NCBI RefSeq assembly: GCF_000217955.3
Contig: NZ_AFOY02000015.1
Coordinates: 992,001 to 1,056,000, forward strand
DNA from: Pseudomonas fluorescens HK44
Lineage (GTDB): Bacteria; Pseudomonadota; Gammaproteobacteria; Pseudomonadales; Pseudomonadaceae
Length of the DNA stretch: 64,000 bases
Reading direction: 5' to 3'
The notes beneath the pieces were generated by a model, which had not been told where the DNA came from, searched no databases, and saw only the letters and a program-made list of their open reading frames with translations. Below, piece by piece: positions 17,708 through 26,504 of the stretch; positions within the stretch are counted from its first letter, which is position 1; each line of letters starts with the position of its first letter. A program made the position numbers and the translations under genes.

Positions 17708-18636
17708 CGGCGCAGGCGCCCATTCGGTTGAGTGGCGCATGCGCGCTTCAAGGTGTCACTCGGCAACTCCTTGAACAACGCCCGGTAACTGCTGGAAAAC
17801 CGACCCAGGTGCCAGAACGACCAATTCATCGCCACTTCGGCCACCGTGGTGTCGGTCGCGGTGCGGCTGAGCAATTCGCGACGGGCGCTGTTGAGCCGGC
17901 GCAAGCGCAGCCATTGCGTCGGTGCCATGCCGGTGTAGGTCTTGAACGCGTGTTGCAGCTGACGCAGTGACACTTCGGCGACCTGGGAAAGCTCCAGCAA
18001 ATTCAAGTTCTCTTCCGGGGTGTCCACTGCCCATTCACCGATCCGTTTCATGATCGTTCGCTCCCCTGCCCGGCGCTGCAACGCGCCTCGGTCCAGGCAA
18101 ACGCAGGCGTTGTCGAGAATAAACAGGCAGTCGTCCAGCAACTGTTGGGTCAGCGCGTCCTTGCTTGGCGGGTCAATGGTGTTCGACAGCCGGGTCAGGG
18201 TGCCGCTCAGCCAGCGGCTGAACAACGCGTTCTGCTGTGAATTGAGCGGCGCCATGAACAAGCCTTCCAGCCGCTCTATGTTCAATCCATGGCGCTGAAC
18301 GAATTCCGGGCCGAACACCACGGCCACTTCCTGGTAGTTCTGCGGGGTGATCCAGATGTTGCGGCTCTCGCCGTTCAACACATACAGCGCGTTGTCACTG
18401 CGATCGAAACAGAACGCCAGCGAGCCCGGCGGCGCGCTGAAATTCTGCTCGACGCGGGTGTTCATGCACTCCTCGTAAATCTGCACGCCTTGCAGGTCCA
18501 GATAACGCACTTGCCCTGCGAAATGCCCGGGCGACATCTGCTGATAGTGCTGCACCCAGCCTGGGGTCGCGCGGATCTGATCGGCGACATCCAGGGTGTT
18601 GAAAGCCTGGACGTGCAAGGGGTTTGACTCTGTCAT
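17704..18636 (-). CDS. AraC-family transcriptional regulator
   Basis: A 310-residue protein with a C-terminal double helix-turn-helix (about 215-305, LNLLELSQVAEVSLRQLQHAF and ATDTTVAEVAMNWSFWHLGRFSSSYRALF) and an N-terminal cupin-like sensor region. The ATG at 18636 follows AGGT; an upstream GTG at 18654 is in frame but less well placed. It is divergent from the glutamine-synthetase-like gene, with a 173-base shared promoter region. It is therefore a likely activator of that gene and the following two. The effector is unknown. Confidence 0.87.
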   Translation of the reverse strand: MTESNPLHVQAFNTLDVADQIRATPGWVQHYQQMSPGHFAGQVRYLDLQGVQIYEECMNTRVEQNFSAPPGSLAFCFDRSDNALYVLNGESRNIWITPQNYQEVAVVFGPEFVQRHGLNIERLEGLFMAPLNSQQNALFSRWLSGTLTRLSNTIDPPSKDALTQQLLDDCLFILDNACVCLDRGALQRRAGERTIMKRIGEWAVDTPEENLNLLELSQVAEVSLRQLQHAFKTYTGMAPTQWLRLRRLNSARRELLSRTATDTTVAEVAMNWSFWHLGRFSSSYRALFKELPSDTLKRACATQPNGRLRR

Positions 18637-18809
18637 GGAATGACCTGTACGCACTTTTCTGGTGCGTTTTGGTTCTGCTTAAAGTGGATAGATGGAACGA
18701 AACGCCTCGCCCAAGATAGTCGTCAACGCGCTACAGGGAAAGTCTTTCGCTGCTTGTACGCAATGCAGAGACCGACTCTGGCGCTGATAAAACCAACCAC
18801 GAGGTCTTT

Positions 18810-20168
18810 ATGAATGCCCCTTTCGATCAGCTGTCTTCATGGCTGAAAGAACACAAGATTACCGAAGTCGAATGCGTGGTCAGTGACCTGACCGGTATCG
18901 CTCGCGGCAAGATAGCGCCCACCAACAAGTTCCTGCATGAGCGAGGCATGCGCCTGCCGGAAAGTGTGCTGTTGCAAACGGTAACCGGGGACTTTGTCGA
19001 CGACGACATTTATTACGACCTGCTCGACCCGGCCGACATCGACATGGTTTGCCGCCCGGATTCTTCGGCGATTTACGTGGTGCCGTGGGCGATCGAGCCG
19101 ACCGCCATCGTGATTCACGACACCTTCGACAAGCTCGGTAATCCGATCGAGCTGTCGCCGCGCAACGTGCTCAAAAAAGTCCTCAAGCTCTACGCCGACA
19201 AGGGCTGGCAGCCGATTGTGGCGCCAGAAATGGAGTTCTACCTGACCCAGCGCTGCGAAGACCCGGACTTGCCGCTCAAGGCACCGCTGGGCCGTTCGGG
19301 CCGTGCCGAAAGCGGTCGCCAGTCGTTTTCCATTGATGCGGCCAACGAATTCGATCCGCTGTTCGAAGACGTCTACGACTGGTGCGAACTGCAAGGTCTG
19401 GACCTCGACACGCTGATCCACGAAGACGGCCCGGCGCAGATGGAAATCAACTTCCGTCACGGCGATGCGCTGGATCTGGCCGACCAGATCACCGTGTTCA
19501 AGCGCACCCTGCGCGAAGCGGCGCTCAAGCACAACGTTACGGCGACCTTCATGGCCAAGCCGATCGGCGACGAACCGGGCAGCGCCATGCACCTGCATCA
19601 GAGCGTGATCGACATCGCCACCGGCAAGCCGATCTTCGCCGACAGCGACGGGCAGATGAGCGAGTTGTTCCTGCACCACATCGGCGGTCTGCAAAAGTAC
19701 ATTCCAAAACTGCTGCCGATGTTCGCGCCCAACGTCAACTCGTTCCGCCGTTTCCTGCCGGACACCTCGGCACCGGTGAACGTCGAGTGGGGCGAAGAAA
19801 ACCGCACCGTCGGGCTGCGCGTACCGACCTCCGGTCCCGAGGCCATGCGCGTGGAAAACCGTTTGCCGGGCGCCGATGCCAACCCGTACCTGGCCATCGC
19901 CGCCAGCCTGTTGTGCGGATACCTGGGCATGATCGAACGCATCGAACCGAGCGCCCCGGTACAGGGCCGCGCCTATGAACGACGCAACCTGCGCCTGCCG
20001 ATCACCATCGAGGATGCACTGGCGCACATGGAAGACTGCCCGACCATCGAGCGTTATCTGGGGACCAAGTTCGTCCGCGGCTACGTCGCGGTCAAGCGCG
20101 CCGAACACGAAAACTTCAAGCGCGTGATCAGTTCCTGGGAGCGCGAGTTTCTGTTGCTGAGCGTCTGA
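18810..20168 (+). CDS. Gamma-glutamylpolyamine synthetase-like (glutamine synthetase III/PuuA-type)
   Basis: A 452-residue glutamine-synthetase-fold ligase. Metal and ATP-binding segments are visible: APEMEFYL (about 136), QMEINFRHGDAL (about 211), PGSAMHLHQS (about 255) and the arginine-rich NSFRRFLPDTSAPVNVEWGEENRTVGLR (about 310-338). Length and start (WLKEHKITEVECVVSDLTGI) fit the PuuA/PauA group that joins glutamate to an amine with ATP. The neighbours, a polyamine-binding protein and a gamma-glutamylpolyamine-oxidase-like flavoprotein, support a glutamylated-amine pathway. P. aeruginosa has many PauA paralogues with different polyamine preferences, so the amine cannot be named. Confidence 0.9.
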   Translation: MNAPFDQLSSWLKEHKITEVECVVSDLTGIARGKIAPTNKFLHERGMRLPESVLLQTVTGDFVDDDIYYDLLDPADIDMVCRPDSSAIYVVPWAIEPTAIVIHDTFDKLGNPIELSPRNVLKKVLKLYADKGWQPIVAPEMEFYLTQRCEDPDLPLKAPLGRSGRAESGRQSFSIDAANEFDPLFEDVYDWCELQGLDLDTLIHEDGPAQMEINFRHGDALDLADQITVFKRTLREAALKHNVTATFMAKPIGDEPGSAMHLHQSVIDIATGKPIFADSDGQMSELFLHHIGGLQKYIPKLLPMFAPNVNSFRRFLPDTSAPVNVEWGEENRTVGLRVPTSGPEAMRVENRLPGADANPYLAIAASLLCGYLGMIERIEPSAPVQGRAYERRNLRLPITIEDALAHMEDCPTIERYLGTKFVRGYVAVKRAEHENFKRVISSWEREFLLLSV

Positions 20169-20195
20169 CGGCACGTCAGATAAAGCATGAAACCT

Positions 20196-20298
20196 TGTGG
20201 GAGCGAGCCTGCTCGCGATGAGGACATGACAGTCACATCAACATTGACTGATGCACCGTCATCGTCGGAACGCCGCCCGGAGCCGGCTCGCTCCCACA
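20196..20298. repeat. REP doublet with unequal arms
   Basis: The left arm TGTGGGAGCGAGCCTGCTCG starts at 20196 and the right arm ends CGGCTCGCTCCCACA at 20298. The inner parts of the arms differ (CCTGCTCG against CCGCCCGGAGC), so two REP subtypes are paired. It lies between the synthetase and binding-protein genes. Confidence 0.87.
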
Positions 20299-20385
20299 GG
20301 GACTGCACTTGACTGACCGGTAGTAGCGCCCGGGGCAACAAGCAAATCCAAAACATCGAAAACAATCATTCAAAGAGGTGTCGAA

Positions 20386-21474
20386 ATGCGTCTATTGAAA
20401 TCCGTCGTTCCCGCAGCGCTCGCGCTGTTCTGCAGCCTCGGCGCGCAAGCGCAGCCGAGCGTCAGTGTGTACAACTGGACCGACTATATCGGTACGACCA
20501 CCCTCGCCGACTTCCAGGCGAAAACCGGTATCAAGGTCATCTATGACGTATTCGACTCCAACGAAACCCTGGAAGGCAAACTGCTCGCCGGGCGTACCGG
20601 GTATGACGTGGTGGTGCCTTCCAACCATTTCCTGTCCCGTCAGGTCAAAGCCGGCGCGTTCCTCAAGCTGGACCGCTCGCAGCTGCCGAACTGGAAAAAC
20701 CTCGACCCTAAATTGCTGACACTGCTGGAGAAGAACGACCCGGGTAACGAGCACTCGGTGCCGTACCTGTGGGGCACCAACGGCATCGGCTACAACGTCG
20801 ACAAGATCAAGCAAGTGCTGGGTGTCGATCACATCGACTCCTGGGCCGTGCTGTTCGAACCGGAAAACCTGAAAAAACTCAGCCAGTGTGGCGTGTCGAT
20901 GATGGATTCGCCCGATGAAGTGTTCCCGGCGGTCCTCAACTATATGGGCATGGACCCACTCAGCTCGAAAATCGAAGACTACAAAAAAGCCGAAGCCAAG
21001 CTGCTGACCATCCGCCCGTACATCACCTATTTCCACTCCTCCAAGTACGTGTCGGACCTGGCCAACGGCGACATCTGCATTGCCTTCGGTTACTCGGGGG
21101 ACGTGTTCCAGGCGGCGAACCGTGCCAAGGAAGCCAAGAACGGCGTGAACATCGCCTATGCGATCCCCAAGGAAGGCAGCAACCTGTGGTTCGACTTGCT
21201 GGCCGTGCCCGGCGACGCCGGCAACACCAAACAAGCCCACGAATTCATCAATTACCTGCTGGAGCCGGAGGTGATCGCCAAGGTCAGCGCCACGGTCGGT
21301 TACGCCAACCCCAACCCCGCGGCCAAGCAGTTCATGGACGCGGAACTGGTGAACAATCCAGAGGTTTACCCCTCCCAGGCGGTGCTGGACAAACTGTACA
21401 TCTCGACCACACCGACAGCGGAAATCATGCGCGTGATGACCCGTTCCTGGAGCAAAGTGAAGTCCAACAAATGA
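20386..21474 (+). CDS. Polyamine-binding periplasmic protein (SpuD/PotF family)
   Basis: A 362-residue protein with a signal peptide (hydrophobic residues 8-22, cleavage likely after AQA) and the PotD/PotF fold: VSVYNWTDYIG at the mature start, VVPSNHFLSRQ, and PYLWGTNGIGYN. An aspartate-rich substrate pocket is typical of putrescine and spermidine binders. The stop overlaps the oxidase start (ATGA), so both are co-translated. No ABC permease or ATPase gene lies beside it, unlike spuDEFGH or potFGHI. It may share another system's transporter or act in sensing. Confidence 0.92.
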   Translation: MRLLKSVVPAALALFCSLGAQAQPSVSVYNWTDYIGTTTLADFQAKTGIKVIYDVFDSNETLEGKLLAGRTGYDVVVPSNHFLSRQVKAGAFLKLDRSQLPNWKNLDPKLLTLLEKNDPGNEHSVPYLWGTNGIGYNVDKIKQVLGVDHIDSWAVLFEPENLKKLSQCGVSMMDSPDEVFPAVLNYMGMDPLSSKIEDYKKAEAKLLTIRPYITYFHSSKYVSDLANGDICIAFGYSGDVFQAANRAKEAKNGVNIAYAIPKEGSNLWFDLLAVPGDAGNTKQAHEFINYLLEPEVIAKVSATVGYANPNPAAKQFMDAELVNNPEVYPSQAVLDKLYISTTPTAEIMRVMTRSWSKVKSNK

Positions 21475-22784
21475 ATCAGGCAACCGCTATAAACCGGTCG
21501 GCGGAACACGCCCGCTCCTATTACAACGCCTCGGCCAATGCGAGGGTGCAACACCCGACGCTGACGTCGGATCTGCAAGCTGACGTCTGCGTGATTGGCG
21601 GCGGTTTTACCGGCGTCAACACCGCGATTGAGCTGGCCCAGCGCGGGCTCTCGGTGATTGTGCTGGAAGGCCGAAGGATCGGCTGGGGCGCCAGCGGCCG
21701 CAATGGCGGGCAGTTGATCCGTGGTATTGGCCACGACGTTTCGGGCTTTGCCCGTTACGTTGGCCAGGAAGGCGTGCGCTATCTGGAGCGCGCCGGCATC
21801 GAATCGGTCGAGGTGGTGGGCAATCGCATCCGCGAGCACGGCATCGACTGCGACCTGCGCTGGGGGTTTTGCGAACTGGCCAACACACCCGCGCAATTCG
21901 CCGCGTTTCAGCGGGAGCAGGAAACCCTGAGCGCCCAGGGTTATGCCCATGCAACCCGCCTCGTCAGACCCGAAGACATGCGCCAAGTGGTGAACTCCGG
22001 TGTGTACGCAGGCGGACTGGTGGACATGGGCTCCGGGCATCTGCACCCGCTGAATCTGGTACTCGGCGAGGCTCGGGTCGCCGAGTCGCTGGGGGTGCGG
22101 ATTTTCGAGCAAAGCCCGGTGCTGGAGATCATCCATGGCAGCACCGTGCAGCTTCGCTGCGCAGGCGGCACGGTGCGCGCCGGCAGTCTGGTGCTGGCCT
22201 GCAACGCGCATCTGGAGGAGCTTGAACCAAAGCTCAGCGGCAAGGTGCTACCAGCGGGCAGTTACATCATCGCGACCGAGCCCTTATCGGCGCGGGCTGC
22301 CGCCGAACTGATCCCGCAGAACCTGGCGCTGTGCGACCAGAAAGTCGGACTCGACTACTACCGGCTTTCGGCAGACCGGCGCCTGCTGTTCGGCGGCGCC
22401 TGCCATTATTCCGGGCGCGATCCGGCGGACATCGCCGCCTACATGCGCCCGAAAATGCTCAAGGTGTTCCCACATCTGGCCGATGCGCGCATCGACTTTG
22501 AATGGGGCGGCCGGATCGGCATCACCGCCAATCGTTTCCCTCAGGTCGGTCGGTTGTCGCAGTGCCCGAACGTGTTTTACGCCCAAGGCTACTCAGGTCA
22601 TGGCCTCAACGTCACGCACTGGACCGCGCGCCTGCTGGCCGAGGCGATTCATGCCGGACACAGCCAGGGCCTGGACGTCTTCAGTGCGGTGCCACACATG
22701 ACCTTTCCAGGCGGGCGCGCATTGCGCACACCGCTCCTGGCACTGGGCATGTTGTGGCATCGTTTGCGTGAGGTGCTAGGTTAA
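21471..22784 (+). CDS. FAD-dependent amine oxidase (gamma-glutamylpolyamine oxidase-like, PuuB/PauB)
   Basis: A 437-residue DAO-family flavoprotein. The FAD dinucleotide motif VCVIGGGFTGVNTAIELAQ is at about 37-55, followed by GWGASGRNGGQLIRG, a hallmark of PuuB-like oxidases; the C-terminal part has GYSGHGLNVTHW. It oxidises a gamma-glutamyl amine to the aldehyde with peroxide release. The start at 21471 overlaps the preceding stop (ATGA); the open frame further upstream is antisense-like filler within the binding-protein gene. No PuuC aldehyde dehydrogenase or PuuD hydrolase follows, so those steps must be encoded elsewhere. Confidence 0.9.
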   Translation: MNQATAINRSAEHARSYYNASANARVQHPTLTSDLQADVCVIGGGFTGVNTAIELAQRGLSVIVLEGRRIGWGASGRNGGQLIRGIGHDVSGFARYVGQEGVRYLERAGIESVEVVGNRIREHGIDCDLRWGFCELANTPAQFAAFQREQETLSAQGYAHATRLVRPEDMRQVVNSGVYAGGLVDMGSGHLHPLNLVLGEARVAESLGVRIFEQSPVLEIIHGSTVQLRCAGGTVRAGSLVLACNAHLEELEPKLSGKVLPAGSYIIATEPLSARAAAELIPQNLALCDQKVGLDYYRLSADRRLLFGGACHYSGRDPADIAAYMRPKMLKVFPHLADARIDFEWGGRIGITANRFPQVGRLSQCPNVFYAQGYSGHGLNVTHWTARLLAEAIHAGHSQGLDVFSAVPHMTFPGGRALRTPLLALGMLWHRLREVLG

Positions 22785-22820
22785 TGGTCATCGCCATCGA
22801 ATCGTCTGGAGCTTCGTGCA

Positions 22821-23318
22821 ATGGCCGCGATCGAACTGCACCGCGCACAACGGGATGAACTGGACTGCATCGAAAACCTGATGCAGTTCTATCTGTACGA
22901 CTTCAGCGAGTGGCTGCCGCTGAAGATTGGCGCCCATGGTTTCTTCCCTCTTCAGCCGATGCTCGACTACTGGCGAAAGCCGGCGACGCAGCCGTTCCTG
23001 ATCACGGTTGACGGGGAGATCGCCGGGTTCGTGACGGTTGACGACGCAGTTCGTTTCGACGACGTGCAGTACAACATCGGTTATCTCTTCGTCAGCCGCC
23101 GCTATCGAGGCCGCGGCGTCGGAAAGTTTGTGGTGTCTGCCCTGCTCCAGCAGCTTGCGGGTCAGTGGCAAATTTTTCATATCGACGCCAATCAACCGGC
23201 GCAGGCGTTTTGGTCCAAAATTGTCCCTGAGTTGACCCTGGGTCAGTTCACGCGTCATCAGCTCTCCATCGACGGCTACCCGTGCACATTGTTCAAGTTT
23301 CGATTCACTGAAGCTTGA
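22821..23318 (+). CDS. GNAT-family N-acetyltransferase
   Basis: A 165-residue protein with the acetyl-CoA pyrophosphate loop RRYRGRGVGKFV (about 93-104) after beta-strand IGYLFVS. The N-terminal part (LMQFYLYDFSEWLP) matches a small GNAT subgroup common in Pseudomonas. It begins 37 bases after the oxidase stop and may be read through from the amine operon. The substrate cannot be assigned; acetylation of an amine would suit the context but is only a guess. Confidence 0.87.
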   Translation: MAAIELHRAQRDELDCIENLMQFYLYDFSEWLPLKIGAHGFFPLQPMLDYWRKPATQPFLITVDGEIAGFVTVDDAVRFDDVQYNIGYLFVSRRYRGRGVGKFVVSALLQQLAGQWQIFHIDANQPAQAFWSKIVPELTLGQFTRHQLSIDGYPCTLFKFRFTEA

Positions 23319-23426
23319 GCCGCTGACTGCATCGAATCGGCAGGCAAAGGCTGGCGAAGTCCAGTCCCTGCGTCCAGACTCAGAGCAATAGACGCTCCCC
23401 GGCACTGACGACTCGAGGCTTTGTGC

Positions 23427-24224
23427 ATGCTGCTTTTCCTGCTACCTCAGGCTGACTACGACCCCACTGAAAGCAGCGTGCCCTGGCAGGCGTTGCATGA
23501 CGCCGGAATCGCGGTGCGCTTCGCGACGCCAAAAGGGTTGCCGGCCTATGCCGACGCGCGACTGGTGGACATCGGTTTCGGGCCACTGAACTCGCTGCTG
23601 ATGACCCGAAAAGAAGATCTTCAGTGTTACGCGGCCATGGCCGCCGACGAGGGTTTCAAATCACCCATGCCCTACGCCGAAGTAGACCCCGAGCAGTTCG
23701 AGGGGCTGGTGATCCCGGGCGGCCATGCCAAGGGCATGCGCAGTTTGCTGGAATCCAAAGACGCCCGGCGGATTGTTCAGCACTTCTTTGATGCACAGAA
23801 ACCGGTCGCAGCGGTCTGCCACGGTGTCTTGCTGCTGGCCCGCACGCTGGATTCCGACAACGTTCTTTCAGTACTCCACGGGCGCAAGGTGACCGCGTTG
23901 CTGGCCAACACCATGGAACTGCCAGCCTGGTGGATCACTGCGCCGTGGCTCGGCCGCTACTACCGCACCTATTCGCAAACAGTGCAGGCCGAAGTCACCG
24001 CGGCATTGGCCAGCGTCCATGACTTCTTGCCGGGGCCACGATTCGCGCAACGTGATTCGACAGAAAACCCGCAAAGCGGGTTTATCGTCCGCGACGGCAA
24101 CCTGCTGACCGCACGCTGGCCAGGTGACTGCCACCGTTTTGCCGCGGAGCTGGTCAGCATGGTGCACCAGGCACGCGGTGCTCAGGCCCCGCGCCGGGCC
24201 GACTGGAAAGTCGGCATGCATTGA
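23427..24224 (+). CDS. DJ-1/PfpI-family (type 1 glutamine amidotransferase-like) protein
   Basis: A 265-residue protein with the nucleophile elbow AVCHG (Cys131), an upstream LVIPGGHAKGM segment (about 94-104) and a conserved glutamate region. Length is at the upper end for DJ-1/PfpI proteins because of a C-terminal extension holding the TARWPGDCHRFA segment. The ATG at 23427 has GAGG 8 bases upstream. Members of the superfamily act as deglycases, hydratases or proteases, so no reaction is assigned. It stands alone and converges on the helicase gene, with 15 bases between stops. Confidence 0.85.
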   Translation: MLLFLLPQADYDPTESSVPWQALHDAGIAVRFATPKGLPAYADARLVDIGFGPLNSLLMTRKEDLQCYAAMAADEGFKSPMPYAEVDPEQFEGLVIPGGHAKGMRSLLESKDARRIVQHFFDAQKPVAAVCHGVLLLARTLDSDNVLSVLHGRKVTALLANTMELPAWWITAPWLGRYYRTYSQTVQAEVTAALASVHDFLPGPRFAQRDSTENPQSGFIVRDGNLLTARWPGDCHRFAAELVSMVHQARGAQAPRRADWKVGMH

Positions 24225-24239
24225 CGGCGTCGGCGCGTT

Positions 24240-26504
24240 TCACAGGCGCCCGCTGACCGACCACCAACGCGGCAGCAGCTGCTGAACCTTGCTTTCGCCA
24301 AAGCGGTCATCGATCAGCATCACCACACCTTGATCCTGCTGGGTACGAATCACCCGCCCGGCAGCTTGCACCACCTTCTGCACACCAGGAAACAGGTAGG
24401 TGTAGTCGTAACCCGCACCGAAGATCGCCGCCATGCGCTGTTTCAGCTGCTCGTTGACCGGGTTCAGTTGCGCCAGCCCCAGCGTCGCGATGAACGCACC
24501 GATCAACCGTGAGCCCGGCAAGTCGATACCCTCGCCGAACGCCCCGCCCAACACCGCAAAGCCGATGCCCTGGCTGGTGGCCGTGAACTGTTCGAGAAAG
24601 GCCCGACGCCGGGATTCGTCCATGCCGCGTGACTGTGACCACTGGTTGATCTGCGGCCAAGTCTCGGCGAACAACTGCGCCACCTGTTGCAGGTAATCAA
24701 AGCTGCTGAAAAACGCCAGGTAATTGCCGGGACGCTCCATGAACTGTCGAGCCATCAACTCGACAATCGGCGCAAGCGAGGCCTGCCGGTGCGCGAATCG
24801 GGTGGAGATCTGACTGACAATCTGCACCTTGAGCTGCTCGGCACTGAACGGCGACTCGACGTCGATCCATACCGTGCTCGTCGGCAACCCGAGCAAGTCG
24901 GCGTAATAGCGCTGCGGGCTCAAGGTCGCAGAAAACAGCACCGTGCTGCGCGCCGCCGTCAGACGCGGGCGGATAAACCCGGCCGGCACCACGTTGCGCA
25001 GGCACAGCTGCGAAAGGCTGCGCGTGTTGCCGAGGTCACGCTTGCTGATGTCGAACAGGAAATGCTCATCGAACAGCTCGGCGATCCGGCTGAATTGCAG
25101 CGCATCGAAATAGAAACTCTGCAACGCAGCATCCAGCCCCTGCGGGTGATCGTTGAGGTAATCGCCGATGGCCGTCGTGCAGAGCGACAGCGCCTGCAAC
25201 AGTTTTTCCGGGGCCTTGGCGTAGGCCTGATAAGGGCTGACCTGTGTTTTGTGCAGCGCATTCCACTCACGATTGACCCGTTGCAAGCTCTTCTTCAGCA
25301 CCTCGGGAGCGCTTTTGCGCAGGGTATTCAAGGTGAATTGATCGAGGCTGGCGCTGTACATCTGCCGACCGCGCTCCACCAGATTGTGGGCCTCATCCAC
25401 CAGTACCGCGACGTTCCACTGGTTGGCCTGGGCCAAACCGAACAGCAACGCACTGAAGTCGAAATAGTAGTTGTAGTCGGCAACCACCACGTCAGCCCAA
25501 CGGGCCATTTCCTGGCTCAGGAAATACGGACACACCTGATGTTCGAGGGCAATCTCGCGCAGAGCCGCCTGATCGAGCAAGGTCACCTGACTCGCCGCCT
25601 CACGGGCCGCCGGCAAACGATCGTAAAAGCCTTTCGCCAACGGGCAGGATTCGCCGTGACAGGCTTTGTCCAGATGCTCGCAGGCTTTGTCGCGAGCAAT
25701 CATCTCAAGCACTCGCAACGGTAAACCGTCGCTGCCGTCGACGATCACCTGTGCTGCATCCAGCGCCAATTTTCGTCCGGGAGTCTTGGCGGTGAGGAAG
25801 AACACCTTGTCCAGCTGTTGCGGCGCCAGCGCCTTGAGCATCGGGAACAGTGTGCCGAGCGTTTTGCCGATGCCGGTCGGGGCCTGGGCCATCAGGCAGC
25901 GACCGGTGCTGACAGCTTTGAACACCGATTCGGCGAGGTGACGTTGCCCCGGGCGGAAGTCCGGGTACGCAAAGCCCAACGCCTGCGCGGCCTGATTGCG
26001 CGCTTCGCGATGGGCCATTTCCTGCTCGGCCCAGTGCAGAAACAGCCCGCATTGCAGCGTGAAGAAGCGCTCCAGCTCAAGCGCGCTCCAGGTTTCGACC
26101 AGGCTGGTTTCCTTTTCGCTGACGATATCGAAATACACCAACGCCAGCTTGATCTCGGCCAGCTGCAATTTCTGGCACATCAACCAGCCGTAGATTTTCG
26201 CCTGGGCCCAATGCAACTGCCGGTGATTGGCCGGCATCCGCTCCAGTTCGCCACGGTAGGTTTTGATTTCCTCAAGACGATTCTGGCCAGGGTCATAACC
26301 GTCCGCCCTGCCCCTGACTGTCAATTGCCGATATTCACCTTCAAGGGCCACTTCGTTTTGATAGGTCTCACTGCGCCGCGAGGCGACGGTGCGGTGGCCC
26401 ACGATGCCCTCCAGAGCTGTCGGCGACGGGGTGAAACGCAGGTCGAGATCACCAACCTTGGCGGTGAATTCACACAGCGCACGCACCGCAACGCTATAGC
26501 TCAC
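24240..26504 (-). CDS. XPD/DinG-like superfamily 2 DNA helicase with Fe-S cluster
   Basis: A 754-residue helicase. Walker A is AQAPTGIGKT and the DEAH box is in VLVDEAHNLVERG. Between them four cysteines (ACEHLDKACHGESCPLAKG, then HQVCPYF) form an XPD/DinG-type Fe-S site. The N-terminal ~170 residues carry a PD-(D/E)XK-like nuclease motif (VRGRADGY, then EEIKTYRG). This nuclease-helicase fusion resembles a bacterial partner of FAN1. GTG 26504 overlaps the FAN1 stop (GTGA), so the two are co-translated. A role in interstrand-crosslink or structure-specific repair is inferred from the pair. Confidence 0.9.
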   Translation of the reverse strand: MSYSVAVRALCEFTAKVGDLDLRFTPSPTALEGIVGHRTVASRRSETYQNEVALEGEYRQLTVRGRADGYDPGQNRLEEIKTYRGELERMPANHRQLHWAQAKIYGWLMCQKLQLAEIKLALVYFDIVSEKETSLVETWSALELERFFTLQCGLFLHWAEQEMAHREARNQAAQALGFAYPDFRPGQRHLAESVFKAVSTGRCLMAQAPTGIGKTLGTLFPMLKALAPQQLDKVFFLTAKTPGRKLALDAAQVIVDGSDGLPLRVLEMIARDKACEHLDKACHGESCPLAKGFYDRLPAAREAASQVTLLDQAALREIALEHQVCPYFLSQEMARWADVVVADYNYYFDFSALLFGLAQANQWNVAVLVDEAHNLVERGRQMYSASLDQFTLNTLRKSAPEVLKKSLQRVNREWNALHKTQVSPYQAYAKAPEKLLQALSLCTTAIGDYLNDHPQGLDAALQSFYFDALQFSRIAELFDEHFLFDISKRDLGNTRSLSQLCLRNVVPAGFIRPRLTAARSTVLFSATLSPQRYYADLLGLPTSTVWIDVESPFSAEQLKVQIVSQISTRFAHRQASLAPIVELMARQFMERPGNYLAFFSSFDYLQQVAQLFAETWPQINQWSQSRGMDESRRRAFLEQFTATSQGIGFAVLGGAFGEGIDLPGSRLIGAFIATLGLAQLNPVNEQLKQRMAAIFGAGYDYTYLFPGVQKVVQAAGRVIRTQQDQGVVMLIDDRFGESKVQQLLPRWWSVSGRL

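Noticed and set aside
18837..20174. 445-codon minus-strand frame opposite the glutamylpolyamine synthetase gene
   Set aside because: Mirror of a fully conserved glutamine-synthetase-type gene; no ribosome-binding site or motif.
8434..20298. Repeated TGTGGGAGCGAGC units considered as a CRISPR array
   Set aside because: Only three scattered, inverted REP-type loci with no regular spacers and no cas genes.
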